A DNA stretch of 64,000 nucleotides. Source: Rubrivivax sp. (GTDB lineage: Bacteria; Pseudomonadota; Gammaproteobacteria; Burkholderiales; Burkholderiaceae_C). The notes beneath the pieces are model-generated. The model worked only from the letters and a program-made list of their open reading frames with translations. It was not told where the DNA came from and made no database searches. Where the stretch lies: NCBI GenBank assembly GCA_027491255.1, contig JAIXWM010000085.1, forward strand, positions 91,194 to 155,193, written 5' to 3'. Below are positions 51,070 through 59,682 of this stretch, piece by piece. The stretch's first letter is position 1. The number at the start of each line of letters is the position of its first letter. Both the position numbers and the translations under genes were made by a program.

Positions 51070-52047
51070 ATGGACGAATCCACCGACGACTTCGACAGCC
51101 CCTGGAAGGACGCCATTCGCCACGCCTTCCCCGAGTTCATGGCGTTCTACTTCCCCGATGCGGCTGCGCGCATCGACTGGGCCGCGGGCCACGAGTTCCT
51201 CGACACCGAACTGCGCCAGGTGGTGCGCGACGCCGAGCTCGGCCGCCGCCACGCCGACGTACTGGTGCGGGTCACCAGCCTCGATGGCGTCGTCGGCCAT
51301 GTCTACGCCCATGTGGAAGTTCAAGGCGGGCGCGAGGCCGGCTTCGAGCGGCGCATGTTCGTCTACCACTACCGCCTGTTCGACCGCTTCGACGCACCCG
51401 TGGCGAGCTTTGCCGTGCTGGCCGACGACGATCCCTCCTGGCGCCCCGAAGGTTTCGAGTTCGAGGCCCTGGGCCTGCGCCACAGCCTGCGCTTCGGCAT
51501 GGCCAAGCTGCTGGACCACGAAGGTCGGCTCGAGCAGCTCCAGGACGACCCGAATCCCTTCGCCCTCGTCACCGCCGCCCACCTGCTCACGCGGCGCACC
51601 CGCGGCAACGACGAGCAGCGCTACGAGGCCAAGCTGCGATTGATCCGCCTGCTCTACCGCCAGGGCTGGCAGCGACAGCAGGTTCTGGACCTGCTGGCCG
51701 TGCTCGACTGGATGATGCGCCTGCCCCTGCACCTGCGCGACCGGCTGTGGCACGATATCGACGACTTCGACGCGGAGAAACGCATGGGCTACGTCACGAG
51801 CTTCGAGCAGATCGGCATCGAGAAGGGCCTCGAGAAAGGCATCGAGAGAGGGCTCGAGACGGGGTTGCGCAGAGGCGAGCTGCTGGGTCAGGCAGCGCTG
51901 CTGGAGAGGCAGTTGACGCGCCGCTTCGGCCCCCTCCAGCCGGAACACCGCGAACTGCTCGCCCACGCCACACGCGAGCAGCTTGAGACCTGGGGCGATC
52001 GCATCCTCGACGCTCCCTCGCCAGGCGAGGTGTTCGCCGGACATTGA
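51070..52047 (+). CDS. Rpn-like PD-(D/E)XK nuclease family protein with DUF4351
   Basis: 325 residues. N-terminal nuclease-like domain: FPEFMAFYFPDAAARIDW, RRHADVLVRV and HVYAHVEVQG (the D…ExQ active-site pattern of PD-(D/E)XK enzymes), then helices. The C-terminal part has repeated EKGLEKGIERGLETG and the short DUF4351 domain GQAALLERQLTRRFGPL. Related to Rpn recombination-promoting nucleases, often mobile. It stands alone, surrounded by GC-rich noncoding DNA on both sides, which hints at independent movement. Confidence 0.85.
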   Translation: MDESTDDFDSPWKDAIRHAFPEFMAFYFPDAAARIDWAAGHEFLDTELRQVVRDAELGRRHADVLVRVTSLDGVVGHVYAHVEVQGGREAGFERRMFVYHYRLFDRFDAPVASFAVLADDDPSWRPEGFEFEALGLRHSLRFGMAKLLDHEGRLEQLQDDPNPFALVTAAHLLTRRTRGNDEQRYEAKLRLIRLLYRQGWQRQQVLDLLAVLDWMMRLPLHLRDRLWHDIDDFDAEKRMGYVTSFEQIGIEKGLEKGIERGLETGLRRGELLGQAALLERQLTRRFGPLQPEHRELLAHATREQLETWGDRILDAPSPGEVFAGH

Positions 52048-52405
52048 AAAGCCTCCAGGGTCGGGGGCGCCCGGCCGGTCCCGCAGGGGCGCAGAGAAAC
52101 GTGGGGCGGCCCGGCTTTTCCTTGTGCGGCACCCTGGCCCTGCGTGCGGGACCCGGCGTTCAGAAGAAATCAAGGACTTGGCGTTTCTGTTTCCTGTGCG
52201 GCAGAGAGTCTTTGCCTCATGACGGGGAATGCGGGTCGGCGCCGAATCACGCAGGCGGCGTGCCCTCATGATGCGCACCATGCCGAGCTGGCCGACCGCG
52301 GGGTCGGACGCAGCGGCATGTGCACCTGCGCCTACACTCGTGGCCCCGCAGTCGGGCTCCTGCGCTGCCCGCCTTGATCTGGAACCTCCTTCGCTGCCGC
52401 CACCG

Positions 52406-53179
52406 ATGAGCGCCTTTCCCACCGAGCGCGTGCTCGAGGTCCACCATTGGACCGATCGCCTGTTCAGCTTCAAGACCACGCGCGACGCGGGGCTGCGGTT
52501 TGCCAACGGGCACTTCACGATGATCGGGCTGATGGTGGACGGCAAGCCACTGCTGCGCGCCTACAGCGTGGCGAGCCCGAACTACGAGGAGCACCTGGAG
52601 TTCCTCAGCATCAAGGTCCCCGACGGCCCGCTGACCTCGCGCCTGCAGCACGTGCAACCCGGCGACAGCGTGCTGGTGGGACGCAAGCCCACAGGCACGC
52701 TGGTGGTGGACTATCTGCGCCCGGGACGGCGGCTGTACCTGCTGGCCACCGGCACGGGGCTCGCGCCCTTCATGTCGATCGTGCGCGACCCCGAGGTCTA
52801 CGAGCGCTTCGAGCAGGTGGTGCTGATTCACGGCGTGCGCCAGGTGGCCGAACTGGCCTACCGCCAGCTGCTGACCGAGGAACTGCCGCGCCATGAGTAC
52901 CTGGGTGAGATGGCCAGCGCCAAGCTGCGCTACGTGCCCACGGTCACGCGCGAGCCCTTCCCGACCATGGGCCGCATCCCCGACCTGATCGACAGCGGGC
53001 GCCTGGCTGCGATGCTGGGATTGCCCGAGCTGGCACCGGCGGAGGACCGCGTGATGATCTGCGGCAGCACCGCGATGCTGCGCGACCTGAAGGCCCTCCT
53101 CGAGCGACGCGGCTTCCAGGAAGGCAACACCACGAAGCCGGGAGACTTCGTGATCGAGCGGGCGTTCGTGGACCAGTAG
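52406..53179 (+). CDS. fpr: ferredoxin-NADP reductase
   Basis: 257 residues. FAD-binding RAYSVASPNYEE, NADP-binding GTGLAPFMSIV, MICGSTAM and the conserved C-terminal FVIERAFVDQ place it with proteobacterial Fpr. Moves electrons between NADPH and ferredoxin or flavodoxin; cytosolic. The ATG at 52406 gives the normal family start; the preceding 358 bases (52048-52405) hold no supported gene, only a TACACT hexamer (52333-52338) that might be its -10 box. Confidence 0.94.
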   Translation: MSAFPTERVLEVHHWTDRLFSFKTTRDAGLRFANGHFTMIGLMVDGKPLLRAYSVASPNYEEHLEFLSIKVPDGPLTSRLQHVQPGDSVLVGRKPTGTLVVDYLRPGRRLYLLATGTGLAPFMSIVRDPEVYERFEQVVLIHGVRQVAELAYRQLLTEELPRHEYLGEMASAKLRYVPTVTREPFPTMGRIPDLIDSGRLAAMLGLPELAPAEDRVMICGSTAMLRDLKALLERRGFQEGNTTKPGDFVIERAFVDQ

Positions 53180-53318
53180 AGCGGGCGGGTCGTGGCACGG
53201 CCATCGCTACGGCGCGCAGAACCGCCACGGGCCCGCCACCGCCGGCCTGCGACACCCTGAGCCAGGCACTGTCCTGTCAAGCGGCCCCTGCAGCCTGTCC
53301 GGCACTTCCAGGCCCACC

Positions 53319-54632
53319 ATGCTGCCGAACGAAACGGCCGTCGTCGCCGTCTTCGCCGTGGTCTACCTCGGCATGTTCCTGGGCGGCTTGCCGCGGCTGA
53401 AGCTCGACCGCAGCGGGGTGGCGCTGCTCGGAGCGATCGCCGTCATCGCGGCCACGGGCATGGGGCTGGAAGAGGCGGCGCGGGCGGTGGACCTGCCGAC
53501 GATCGTGCTGCTGTTCGCCTTCATGGTGGTGTCGGCGCAGATGCGGCTGGGCGGCTTCTATGCCGAGGTGGCGCGGCGCGTCGGAGCGCTGGCGCTGCCG
53601 CCGGGCGGGCTGCTGGCGGCGTTGATCGCGCTGGCGGGCGCGCTGTCGGCGGTGTTCTCCAACGATGTGGTGTGCCTGGCGATGACGCCGGTCGTGCTGC
53701 GCGTCGCGCTGCGGCGCGGGCTGCCGCCGGTGCCGCTGCTGGTGGCGCTGGCCTGCGCGGCCAACATCGGCTCGGCGGCGACGCTGATCGGCAACCCGCA
53801 GAACATGCTGATCGGCTCGGTGATGCAACTGCCGTTTGCTGCCTACCTGCAGGCGGCGCTGCCGCCGGTGCTGGCGAGCCTGACGCTGCTGTGGGCGATG
53901 CTGGCCTGGCGGCTGCGCAGGGGCCCGTCGCCTGCGCCGGCGGCCGACCCGGGGGTTGGCTCGTCTGCCGGCACCGCGGTCAGCGCCCGCGTCGCCCCGG
54001 GATCCGGCACGCCCGCCGACGCAGGCAGTCCCGGCCCGGCCGATGCCGACGCCGAGCCCCCCTTCGACCGATGGCAGAGCGCCAAGGGGCTGTCGGTGGC
54101 CGCCGCGCTGATGGCCGTCTTCCTGCTGACGCCCTGGCCGCGCGAGGTGGCCGCGCTGGTGGGCGCGGGCGTGCTGCTGCTGAGCAGGCGCCTGCATTCG
54201 GCGCGGGTGCTGGGCTTCGTCGACTGGCCGCTGCTGCTGCTGTTCATCGGCCTGTTCGTCGTCAACCACGCCTTCGCCGCCACCGGGCTGGCCGGGCAGG
54301 CCGTCGCCTGGCTGGCGGCGCAGGGGGTGGCGCTGGCCGAACCCGGGGTGCTGCTGGTGGCCGGCGTGACGCTGTCGAACCTGGTGTCCAACGTGCCCGC
54401 GGTGATGCTGCTGCTGCCGCACCTGCAGGGCTTCGAGGCCGGCCTGCTGCTCGCGCTGGTCAGCACCTTCGCCGGCAACCTGCTGCTGGTCGGCTCGATC
54501 GCCAACCTGATCGTCGCCGACCTGGCCGCGCGCGACGGTATCGTCATCGACTGGCGCAGCCACGCCGCGCTGGGCGTGCCGGTCACGCTGGGCACGCTGG
54601 CGGTGCTGGGCGCCTGGGTCGTGGTGCGCTGA
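53319..54632 (+). CDS. SLC13/ArsB-like anion transporter
   Basis: 437 residues, about ten hydrophobic helices. FSNDVVCLAMTPVVL and VSNVPAVMLLLPHL, the ‘N-D/N-P’ hairpin pairs, and SAATLIGNPQNMLIG are typical of the ion-transporter superfamily (CitMHS/ArsB/NhaD/SLC13). A soluble Pro/Ala linker of about 50 residues splits the halves. Exports or imports an anion (citrate, arsenite, sulfate-like); ligand unknown. Stands alone. Confidence 0.85.
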   Translation: MLPNETAVVAVFAVVYLGMFLGGLPRLKLDRSGVALLGAIAVIAATGMGLEEAARAVDLPTIVLLFAFMVVSAQMRLGGFYAEVARRVGALALPPGGLLAALIALAGALSAVFSNDVVCLAMTPVVLRVALRRGLPPVPLLVALACAANIGSAATLIGNPQNMLIGSVMQLPFAAYLQAALPPVLASLTLLWAMLAWRLRRGPSPAPAADPGVGSSAGTAVSARVAPGSGTPADAGSPGPADADAEPPFDRWQSAKGLSVAAALMAVFLLTPWPREVAALVGAGVLLLSRRLHSARVLGFVDWPLLLLFIGLFVVNHAFAATGLAGQAVAWLAAQGVALAEPGVLLVAGVTLSNLVSNVPAVMLLLPHLQGFEAGLLLALVSTFAGNLLLVGSIANLIVADLAARDGIVIDWRSHAALGVPVTLGTLAVLGAWVVVR

Positions 54633-54790
54633 AGAACGGGCCGACACGGACTTGCGCCCGCAGAACCCGTACCGTTCGGGTTGAGCCTGTCGAAGTCCTG
54701 CTGGATGATCCAGGTGCTCACGCCCTTCAGCGAGCACAGCGCGAGCGGCTGTGCTTCTGATCGGTGGAACGCGAGTCCGCCATGAAAGCT

Positions 54791-55813
54791 TCAGCCGCCC
54801 GCGCCCGGGCCTGCCAGCATGCGCTCCAGCGCCGCCCATGCCTGCGGCCGGTCGATCAAATCCAGGTGTGCAGCGCCCTCCACGGACACGACGGTCGCAC
54901 CCGACCAGACGGCCTGCGGCGACGGGAAGACGACGTTGTCGCAGGTGGCGACGACGCAGGTGCAGCGCGCGGCACGGCCCGGGGGCTCCGCTGCGGCCAG
55001 CGCCTGCAGCCAGGGCGAGCCCGGGCGCATCTGGCGCGCGTTCGGGCTCTGGCCGAAGCGGGCGAGCCAGGTGCCCCGGTGCGGCGTGGCCAGCGTGAGG
55101 GCGTGGTGCAGGCGCGCGTCGCCGCCGTGCGCAGCCCACCAGCAGCGCAGCGCAAGCCCGCCCATGCTGTGCGCCACGGCCAGCGGCGCCACCCCCGTGC
55201 AGGCCTCCAGGCGCTGCACGCCAGCCTCGATGGCGAGCACCGTGTCCTGGATGCGGCCGAGCACCGGCTCGAGGTTCACCGCGACCACCGGCACGCCCTG
55301 GGCGCGCAGGCGCGCGATCCAGTCGTTCCACAGCGCGCGGTTGCACAGGTAGCCATGCACCAGCAGAACACCGCGCTGCCCCCGCGCCCCGTGCGGCAGG
55401 TGGTCGGGCTCGGCCCGAACACGCCAGGGCATGCGCCAGGCAAAGGCGCGCAGCGAGACCCGAACCTCGGCACGCCAGGCGCGGATCCAGGGGCGCAGGG
55501 ACCGCACGGGATCGGGTGTCGGTGCGGCCGGTGATGGCAACACCGATGCAAAGCAATGCGGCTGCGCCGCAGCCGACGCCAAGCCGAGCAGGGCGGCACG
55601 ATGGGCCAGGAGCATCTCGACGGCCAGCACCAGCGGGTGCAGCAGCGCCAGCCCGACCAGTCCTGCGCCGAAGGCGAGGGCCCGCCCGGCGTGGCCCGAT
55701 GCCAGTGCGTCGGCAAGCCCGCCCAGCACGGCCGTCGCCGCCGCCAGCGCCAGCACGGCGCTCAGCCGCAGCATCACAGCCGCGCTCACGGTACCCAGCC
55801 CCGTGCCGTGCAC
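54791..55813 (-). CDS. membrane-anchored alpha/beta hydrolase (lipase-like)
   Basis: 340 residues. Two N-terminal hydrophobic helices (to about residue 75) anchor a hydrolase: LLVHGYLCNRALW (oxyanion region), nucleophile serine in VAHSMGGLAL, and a C-terminal histidine in GAAHLDLI. A putative permease-like lipase of the triacylglycerol lipase type is similar. No neighbour suggests a substrate. Start at ATG 55813; 55774 is an alternative. Confidence 0.8.
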   Translation of the reverse strand: MHGTGLGTVSAAVMLRLSAVLALAAATAVLGGLADALASGHAGRALAFGAGLVGLALLHPLVLAVEMLLAHRAALLGLASAAAQPHCFASVLPSPAAPTPDPVRSLRPWIRAWRAEVRVSLRAFAWRMPWRVRAEPDHLPHGARGQRGVLLVHGYLCNRALWNDWIARLRAQGVPVVAVNLEPVLGRIQDTVLAIEAGVQRLEACTGVAPLAVAHSMGGLALRCWWAAHGGDARLHHALTLATPHRGTWLARFGQSPNARQMRPGSPWLQALAAAEPPGRAARCTCVVATCDNVVFPSPQAVWSGATVVSVEGAAHLDLIDRPQAWAALERMLAGPGAGG

Positions 55814-55847
55814 TCAGGAATGAGTGCCGGGGCGCGGCCGGCGGCGA

Positions 55848-57044
55848 TCACCCACGCCGCCACGAGCGGTGAAGCACCAGGTAGGCCAGCGCCCCCACCA
55901 CCAGACCCCAGAAGGCCGAGCCCAGGCCCCACAGCGTCAGGCCCGAGGCGGTGACGAGGAAGGTCAGCAGCGCGGCCTCCTGGTGGTCCGCCTCCTTCAT
56001 CGCGTTGGCCAGGCTGCTGCCGATGGCCCCCAGCAGCGCCAGGCCGGCCAGCATGGCCACCAGCACCGGGGGCAGCAGTGTCACGAGCAGCACCAGACTG
56101 CCCGCGAAGGTACCACCGACCAGGTAGAACACGCCGTTGGCGATGCCGGCCACGTAGCGGCGCGCCGGGTCCTCGTGTGCGTCGCGCCCGGTGCACATCG
56201 CGGCCGTGATCGCCGCGATGACGATATTGATGCCGCCGAAGCAGGCCACCGCCACCGAGGCCAGACTCGTCGTCACGATCAGCGGCCGCGCCGGCGTGGT
56301 GTAGCCGCTGGCGCGCAGGATGGCCATGCCGGGCAGGAACTGGCCGCTCAGGCTCACCAGCACCAGCGGCAGCGCGAAGCTGAGCGTCGCGCTCCAGGTC
56401 CACTCGGGCGTGGTCCAGCTCAGGCTCGCCAGGCGCCAATGCACACCATCCAGGCGGGCGCCGCCGAAGGCTATCGCCGCGGCGAGGCCGGCCGCGAGCA
56501 GGACGACGATGGCATGCCGCGGCAGCAGGCGGCGCGCGACCAGGTACACCCCCAGCATCGTGAGCGCCAGCGCCGGCGCCGCGGGCACCGACTGGAAGGC
56601 GCGCACGCCGAACTGGAACAGGATGCCCGCCATCATGCCGGCGGCGATGCCGCGCGGGATGGACTGCACCAGACGGTCGAAGACGCCCGTGACGCCGATG
56701 ACCAACAGGATCGCTGCAGCCACCAGGTAGGCGCCGATGGCCTGCGCCAGCGGGAAGTCCGGGAAGAGCGTGACCAGCAGCGCCGTGCCCGGCGCCGACC
56801 AGGCCGTCACCACCGGCACCTTGAGCCAGGCACTGAGCACGATGCCGGCCACGCCGGCGCCCATCGAGATGCCCCAGACCCAGGACGAGAAGACCTCGGG
56901 CGAGACCTGGTCGCTTTGCGCCGCCTGATAGAAGATCAGCAAGGGCCCGCAGTACGACACCAGAACGGCCAGGAAGCCGGCGCTGACGGCCGAGACGGAG
57001 AAGTCCCGGACCAGCGAGCGGGACGCGGACGGTGGGGAAGGCAC
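55848..57044 (-). CDS. BenE-family benzoate/H+ symporter
   Basis: 398 residues, eleven or twelve membrane helices. VSAGFLAVLVSYCGPLLIFYQAA, WSAPGTALLVTLFP and FGGINIVIAAITAAMCTGRDAH match BenE transporters. It moves benzoate-like aromatic acids with protons. No benzoate catabolic genes lie nearby. The hydrolase gene follows downstream by 34 bases and may be co-transcribed. Confidence 0.92.
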   Translation of the reverse strand: MPSPPSASRSLVRDFSVSAVSAGFLAVLVSYCGPLLIFYQAAQSDQVSPEVFSSWVWGISMGAGVAGIVLSAWLKVPVVTAWSAPGTALLVTLFPDFPLAQAIGAYLVAAAILLVIGVTGVFDRLVQSIPRGIAAGMMAGILFQFGVRAFQSVPAAPALALTMLGVYLVARRLLPRHAIVVLLAAGLAAAIAFGGARLDGVHWRLASLSWTTPEWTWSATLSFALPLVLVSLSGQFLPGMAILRASGYTTPARPLIVTTSLASVAVACFGGINIVIAAITAAMCTGRDAHEDPARRYVAGIANGVFYLVGGTFAGSLVLLVTLLPPVLVAMLAGLALLGAIGSSLANAMKEADHQEAALLTFLVTASGLTLWGLGSAFWGLVVGALAYLVLHRSWRRG

Positions 57045-57271
57045 GAGGCCGATTGTGCAGCCCGGCGCGGCGGGTTCCCGGACCGGCGCCCGACACGGCC
57101 CGTCGCCTCAGGGCGCGGGCAGACAGGCTCAGCGCGACTCCAAACGGCCCGCACGCGGTCCGTCTGGCGGATGGAATCCCACGCGAGGAGGAAGCGAAGA
57201 GCCCTTGCCGCGCCGGGCACCTACCCCCGAAGGCAGCGCGGGCCGGCGGCGCTCGCCGCACCAGGGAGCCC

Positions 57272-58111
57272 TCACCGCACGCAGCGCCAGCCGATGTAGA
57301 CCACCGTCGTCTGGGGTGGCTTGTCCTGCAGGTGATCGGCACGCATCTGCGCGCTGCCGTACCACCATGAGCCGCCGCGCGTGCGTCGCGGCTCGTCGGC
57401 GCCGGCACCGCGGGGTTCGTCGACCCACTCCCAGGCATTGGCACCCATGTCGTGCAGGCCGTTGACACCCGCCGGCGTGGCGCCGACGCGGGCATGGCCG
57501 TCGCCACGCCACAAGCGCGCGCCGTGGGCGACGGCGCGCCGCGCCGCCTCGGCGCCGCAGTCGCCCAGGCACTGCGCGCCGACCGGGCTGTCACCGGTGG
57601 GCCAGGGGTAGGTGCGGCCGCGCTGGAAGGGCGCCGCCGGCGTGGCACGCTGCTCGGTGTAGGCCGCGGCGACCCACTCGGCATCGGTCGGCAGCCGCCC
57701 GCCGGCCCAGCGGCAGAAGGCCTGCGCCTCGCCGAAGCTCAGGTGCACGGCCGGCTCGTCGTCAGCGGCCAAGCGCTCGCCGTAGGGGCGCTGCCAGGTC
57801 CAGCCCGGCTTGCGCGCCCAGCCCGCCTCGTACACCTCACCGCCGCCGGCGCGTTCGGCCTGGGTCACGAGCCCGGTGGCCTGCGCGTGGCGCCGGAACT
57901 GCCCGACCGTGGTCTCGGTGCGGGCGATCGCGTAGCCGTCGAGTTGCACCCAGTCGATGGCGGCCGGGTTGGCAGACGATGCCGTCACCGACGGTGCGGC
58001 GGGTCGCGGGGACTGGGCGAACGCCGTGCCCAAGGTGATGGCACCGGCGAGCAGCCAGCCGGCGCGCGACGCGCGGAGCGGGCGATCGAGACAGGAGATG
58101 CGGACGGACAT
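57272..58111 (-). CDS. secreted SUMF1/FGE-sulfatase-like domain protein
   Basis: 279 residues. Signal peptide to about 34 (GTAFA), then a SUMF1-type C-lectin fold: YAIARTETTVGQFRRHAQAT, LPTDAEWVAAAYTEQ, GLHDMGANAWEWVDE and RGGSWWYGSAQMRAD. Formylglycine generating enzymes need two active-site cysteines after RGGS; here they are Tyr and Met/Arg, so it should not activate sulfatases. Other members serve as binding or scaffolding proteins. Start at the ATG giving a clean signal; 58126 is possible. Confidence 0.88.
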   Translation of the reverse strand: MSVRISCLDRPLRASRAGWLLAGAITLGTAFAQSPRPAAPSVTASSANPAAIDWVQLDGYAIARTETTVGQFRRHAQATGLVTQAERAGGGEVYEAGWARKPGWTWQRPYGERLAADDEPAVHLSFGEAQAFCRWAGGRLPTDAEWVAAAYTEQRATPAAPFQRGRTYPWPTGDSPVGAQCLGDCGAEAARRAVAHGARLWRGDGHARVGATPAGVNGLHDMGANAWEWVDEPRGAGADEPRRTRGGSWWYGSAQMRADHLQDKPPQTTVVYIGWRCVR

Positions 58112-58260
58112 GGCAGGACTCGGCATGCAGGATGACCGTTCGTTGTAGCCCAAGACCCGAGACCGTATGGGGACCGGGCCTTGCCGCCACGCAAGGGCAG
58201 CCCCCACGGCCGTCGCCGCAGACCGACGCGCGCTCCGCCGGTGCGATATCGTTCAACCCC

Positions 58261-59472
58261 ATGGAGCCCCGGGAAGCCTCGAGCATCGCCGTCGTCGGCG
58301 CCGGTCCGGCAGGGCTGGCGCTGGCCCTGCTGGCGGCGCAATCGCTGCCGCGCGCGCGGATCACGCTGCACGACGCCCGGCCGCTGGAGCAGGACGTCTC
58401 GGCCGATCCGCGCACGCTCGCGCTGTCGCTGGGCAGCGTGCAGTTGCTGCAGCGGCTGCAGGCCTGGCCGGCGCAAGCCGCGCAGCCGCTGCGCTGCGTG
58501 CATGTCTCGCAGGCGCCGCCCTCGTGGGACGCGGACGCCGTGGTCAGGATCGAAGCCGCCGAGCTCGGCGTGCCCCTGCTCGGCGCGGTGGCCGCCTACG
58601 GCCACGTGGTGGCGGCGCTGCAAGCCGCCTGGAGGGCGCGCGCCCAGGCCGAGCCCGAGCGGCTGCGCCACGCCTTCGGCTGCGCGGTGCGAGCCCTGAA
58701 GCCGGTGGCCGGCGGGGTGGAGATCGACGCGGGCACAGCCGAGGTGCACGACTTGGCCGTCGTGGCCGAGGGCGGGGTCTTCGCCGAGCAGGCGCGCAAG
58801 GCGGTCACGCGCGAGTACCGTCAGGCGGCCTGGGTGGGCACGGTGTGGCGCGAAGGCGCTGCGCCGGGGACGGCCTTCGAGCGCTTCACGCGCCATGGGC
58901 CGGTGGCGCTGCTGCCGCTGCCGCCCGACGCGTCCGGCCCGCCCGGGCGCACGGCGCTGGTGTGGTGCGTGCCCTCGGCCGACGACCCGGTGCAGGGGCT
59001 GGCGCCCGCGCAGCGCGCAGCGCTGCTGAACACGCTGCTGCCGGCCGCGGCCGGGCGTGTCACCGAGGTCGGGCCGCTGAAGCGCTTCGAGCTCGGCCTG
59101 AACGCCGAGCGCACACTGGTGCAGGGCCGCGTGGTGCGCATCGGCAATGCGGCGCAGACGCTGCACCCGGTGGCCGGCCAGGGCCTGAACCTCGGCCTGC
59201 GCGACGCGCATGCGCTGGTGCAGGCCCTGGCGCGAGCCCAAGGCGCTGCGTCGGTCGGCGGGCGCAGCATCGACGCCGCGCTGCGGGCCGTGGAGTGGCA
59301 GCGCGCGCCCGACCGCTGGGGCATGATCGCCACGACCGACTTCCTCGCCCGCAGCTTCACCTGGCACTGGCCCGGAGTGGGCGCGGCGCGCGGCCTGGCG
59401 CTCGCGGCGCTGCAGGCGCTGCCGCCGCTGAAGACGGTGCTGGCGCGGCACCTGATGTTCGGGAGGCGGTGA
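58261..59472 (+). CDS. UbiH/UbiF-family FAD-dependent hydroxylase
   Basis: 403 residues. N-terminal dinucleotide site AVVGAGPAGLALAL, second FAD motif RVVRIGNAAQTLHPVAGQGLN, and NLGLRDAHAL are typical of aromatic hydroxylases in ubiquinone synthesis. It likely hydroxylates a ubiquinone ring precursor. Which of the UbiH/UbiI/UbiF/Coq6 activities it has cannot be seen. The protein is slightly long after the motif, with a hydrophobic C-terminal helix possibly touching the membrane. Confidence 0.88.
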   Translation: MEPREASSIAVVGAGPAGLALALLAAQSLPRARITLHDARPLEQDVSADPRTLALSLGSVQLLQRLQAWPAQAAQPLRCVHVSQAPPSWDADAVVRIEAAELGVPLLGAVAAYGHVVAALQAAWRARAQAEPERLRHAFGCAVRALKPVAGGVEIDAGTAEVHDLAVVAEGGVFAEQARKAVTREYRQAAWVGTVWREGAAPGTAFERFTRHGPVALLPLPPDASGPPGRTALVWCVPSADDPVQGLAPAQRAALLNTLLPAAAGRVTEVGPLKRFELGLNAERTLVQGRVVRIGNAAQTLHPVAGQGLNLGLRDAHALVQALARAQGAASVGGRSIDAALRAVEWQRAPDRWGMIATTDFLARSFTWHWPGVGAARGLALAALQALPPLKTVLARHLMFGRR

Positions 59473-59682
59473 GGTCGCGCCTCTCGGTGCTTTCGCGTCT
59501 TCGCGCTCTGGCGTAGCGCTGCCGGCACGCTACCGTGCCAGGCCGGGGTTTCGCGGGCCCGGCGGGGCACGCCGGCGTGCTCCGCTCATGTCCCCCGCCG
59601 GTGGCCTGACGGCCGCCGGCTCCTCCTTTACTTCGCTGCGCACGCCGGCGCGCCCCACCGGGCGGGCGGCAGGTCGGCTGGC

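Noticed and set aside
57272..58111. True formylglycine generating enzyme activating sulfatases
   Set aside because: The catalytic cysteines are absent and no sulfatase gene is near.
59473..59682. Terminator or gene between the convergent UbiH-family and TonB receptor genes
   Set aside because: The stretch is GC-rich with many short inverted repeats but no clear stem with T-run and no coding sequence.
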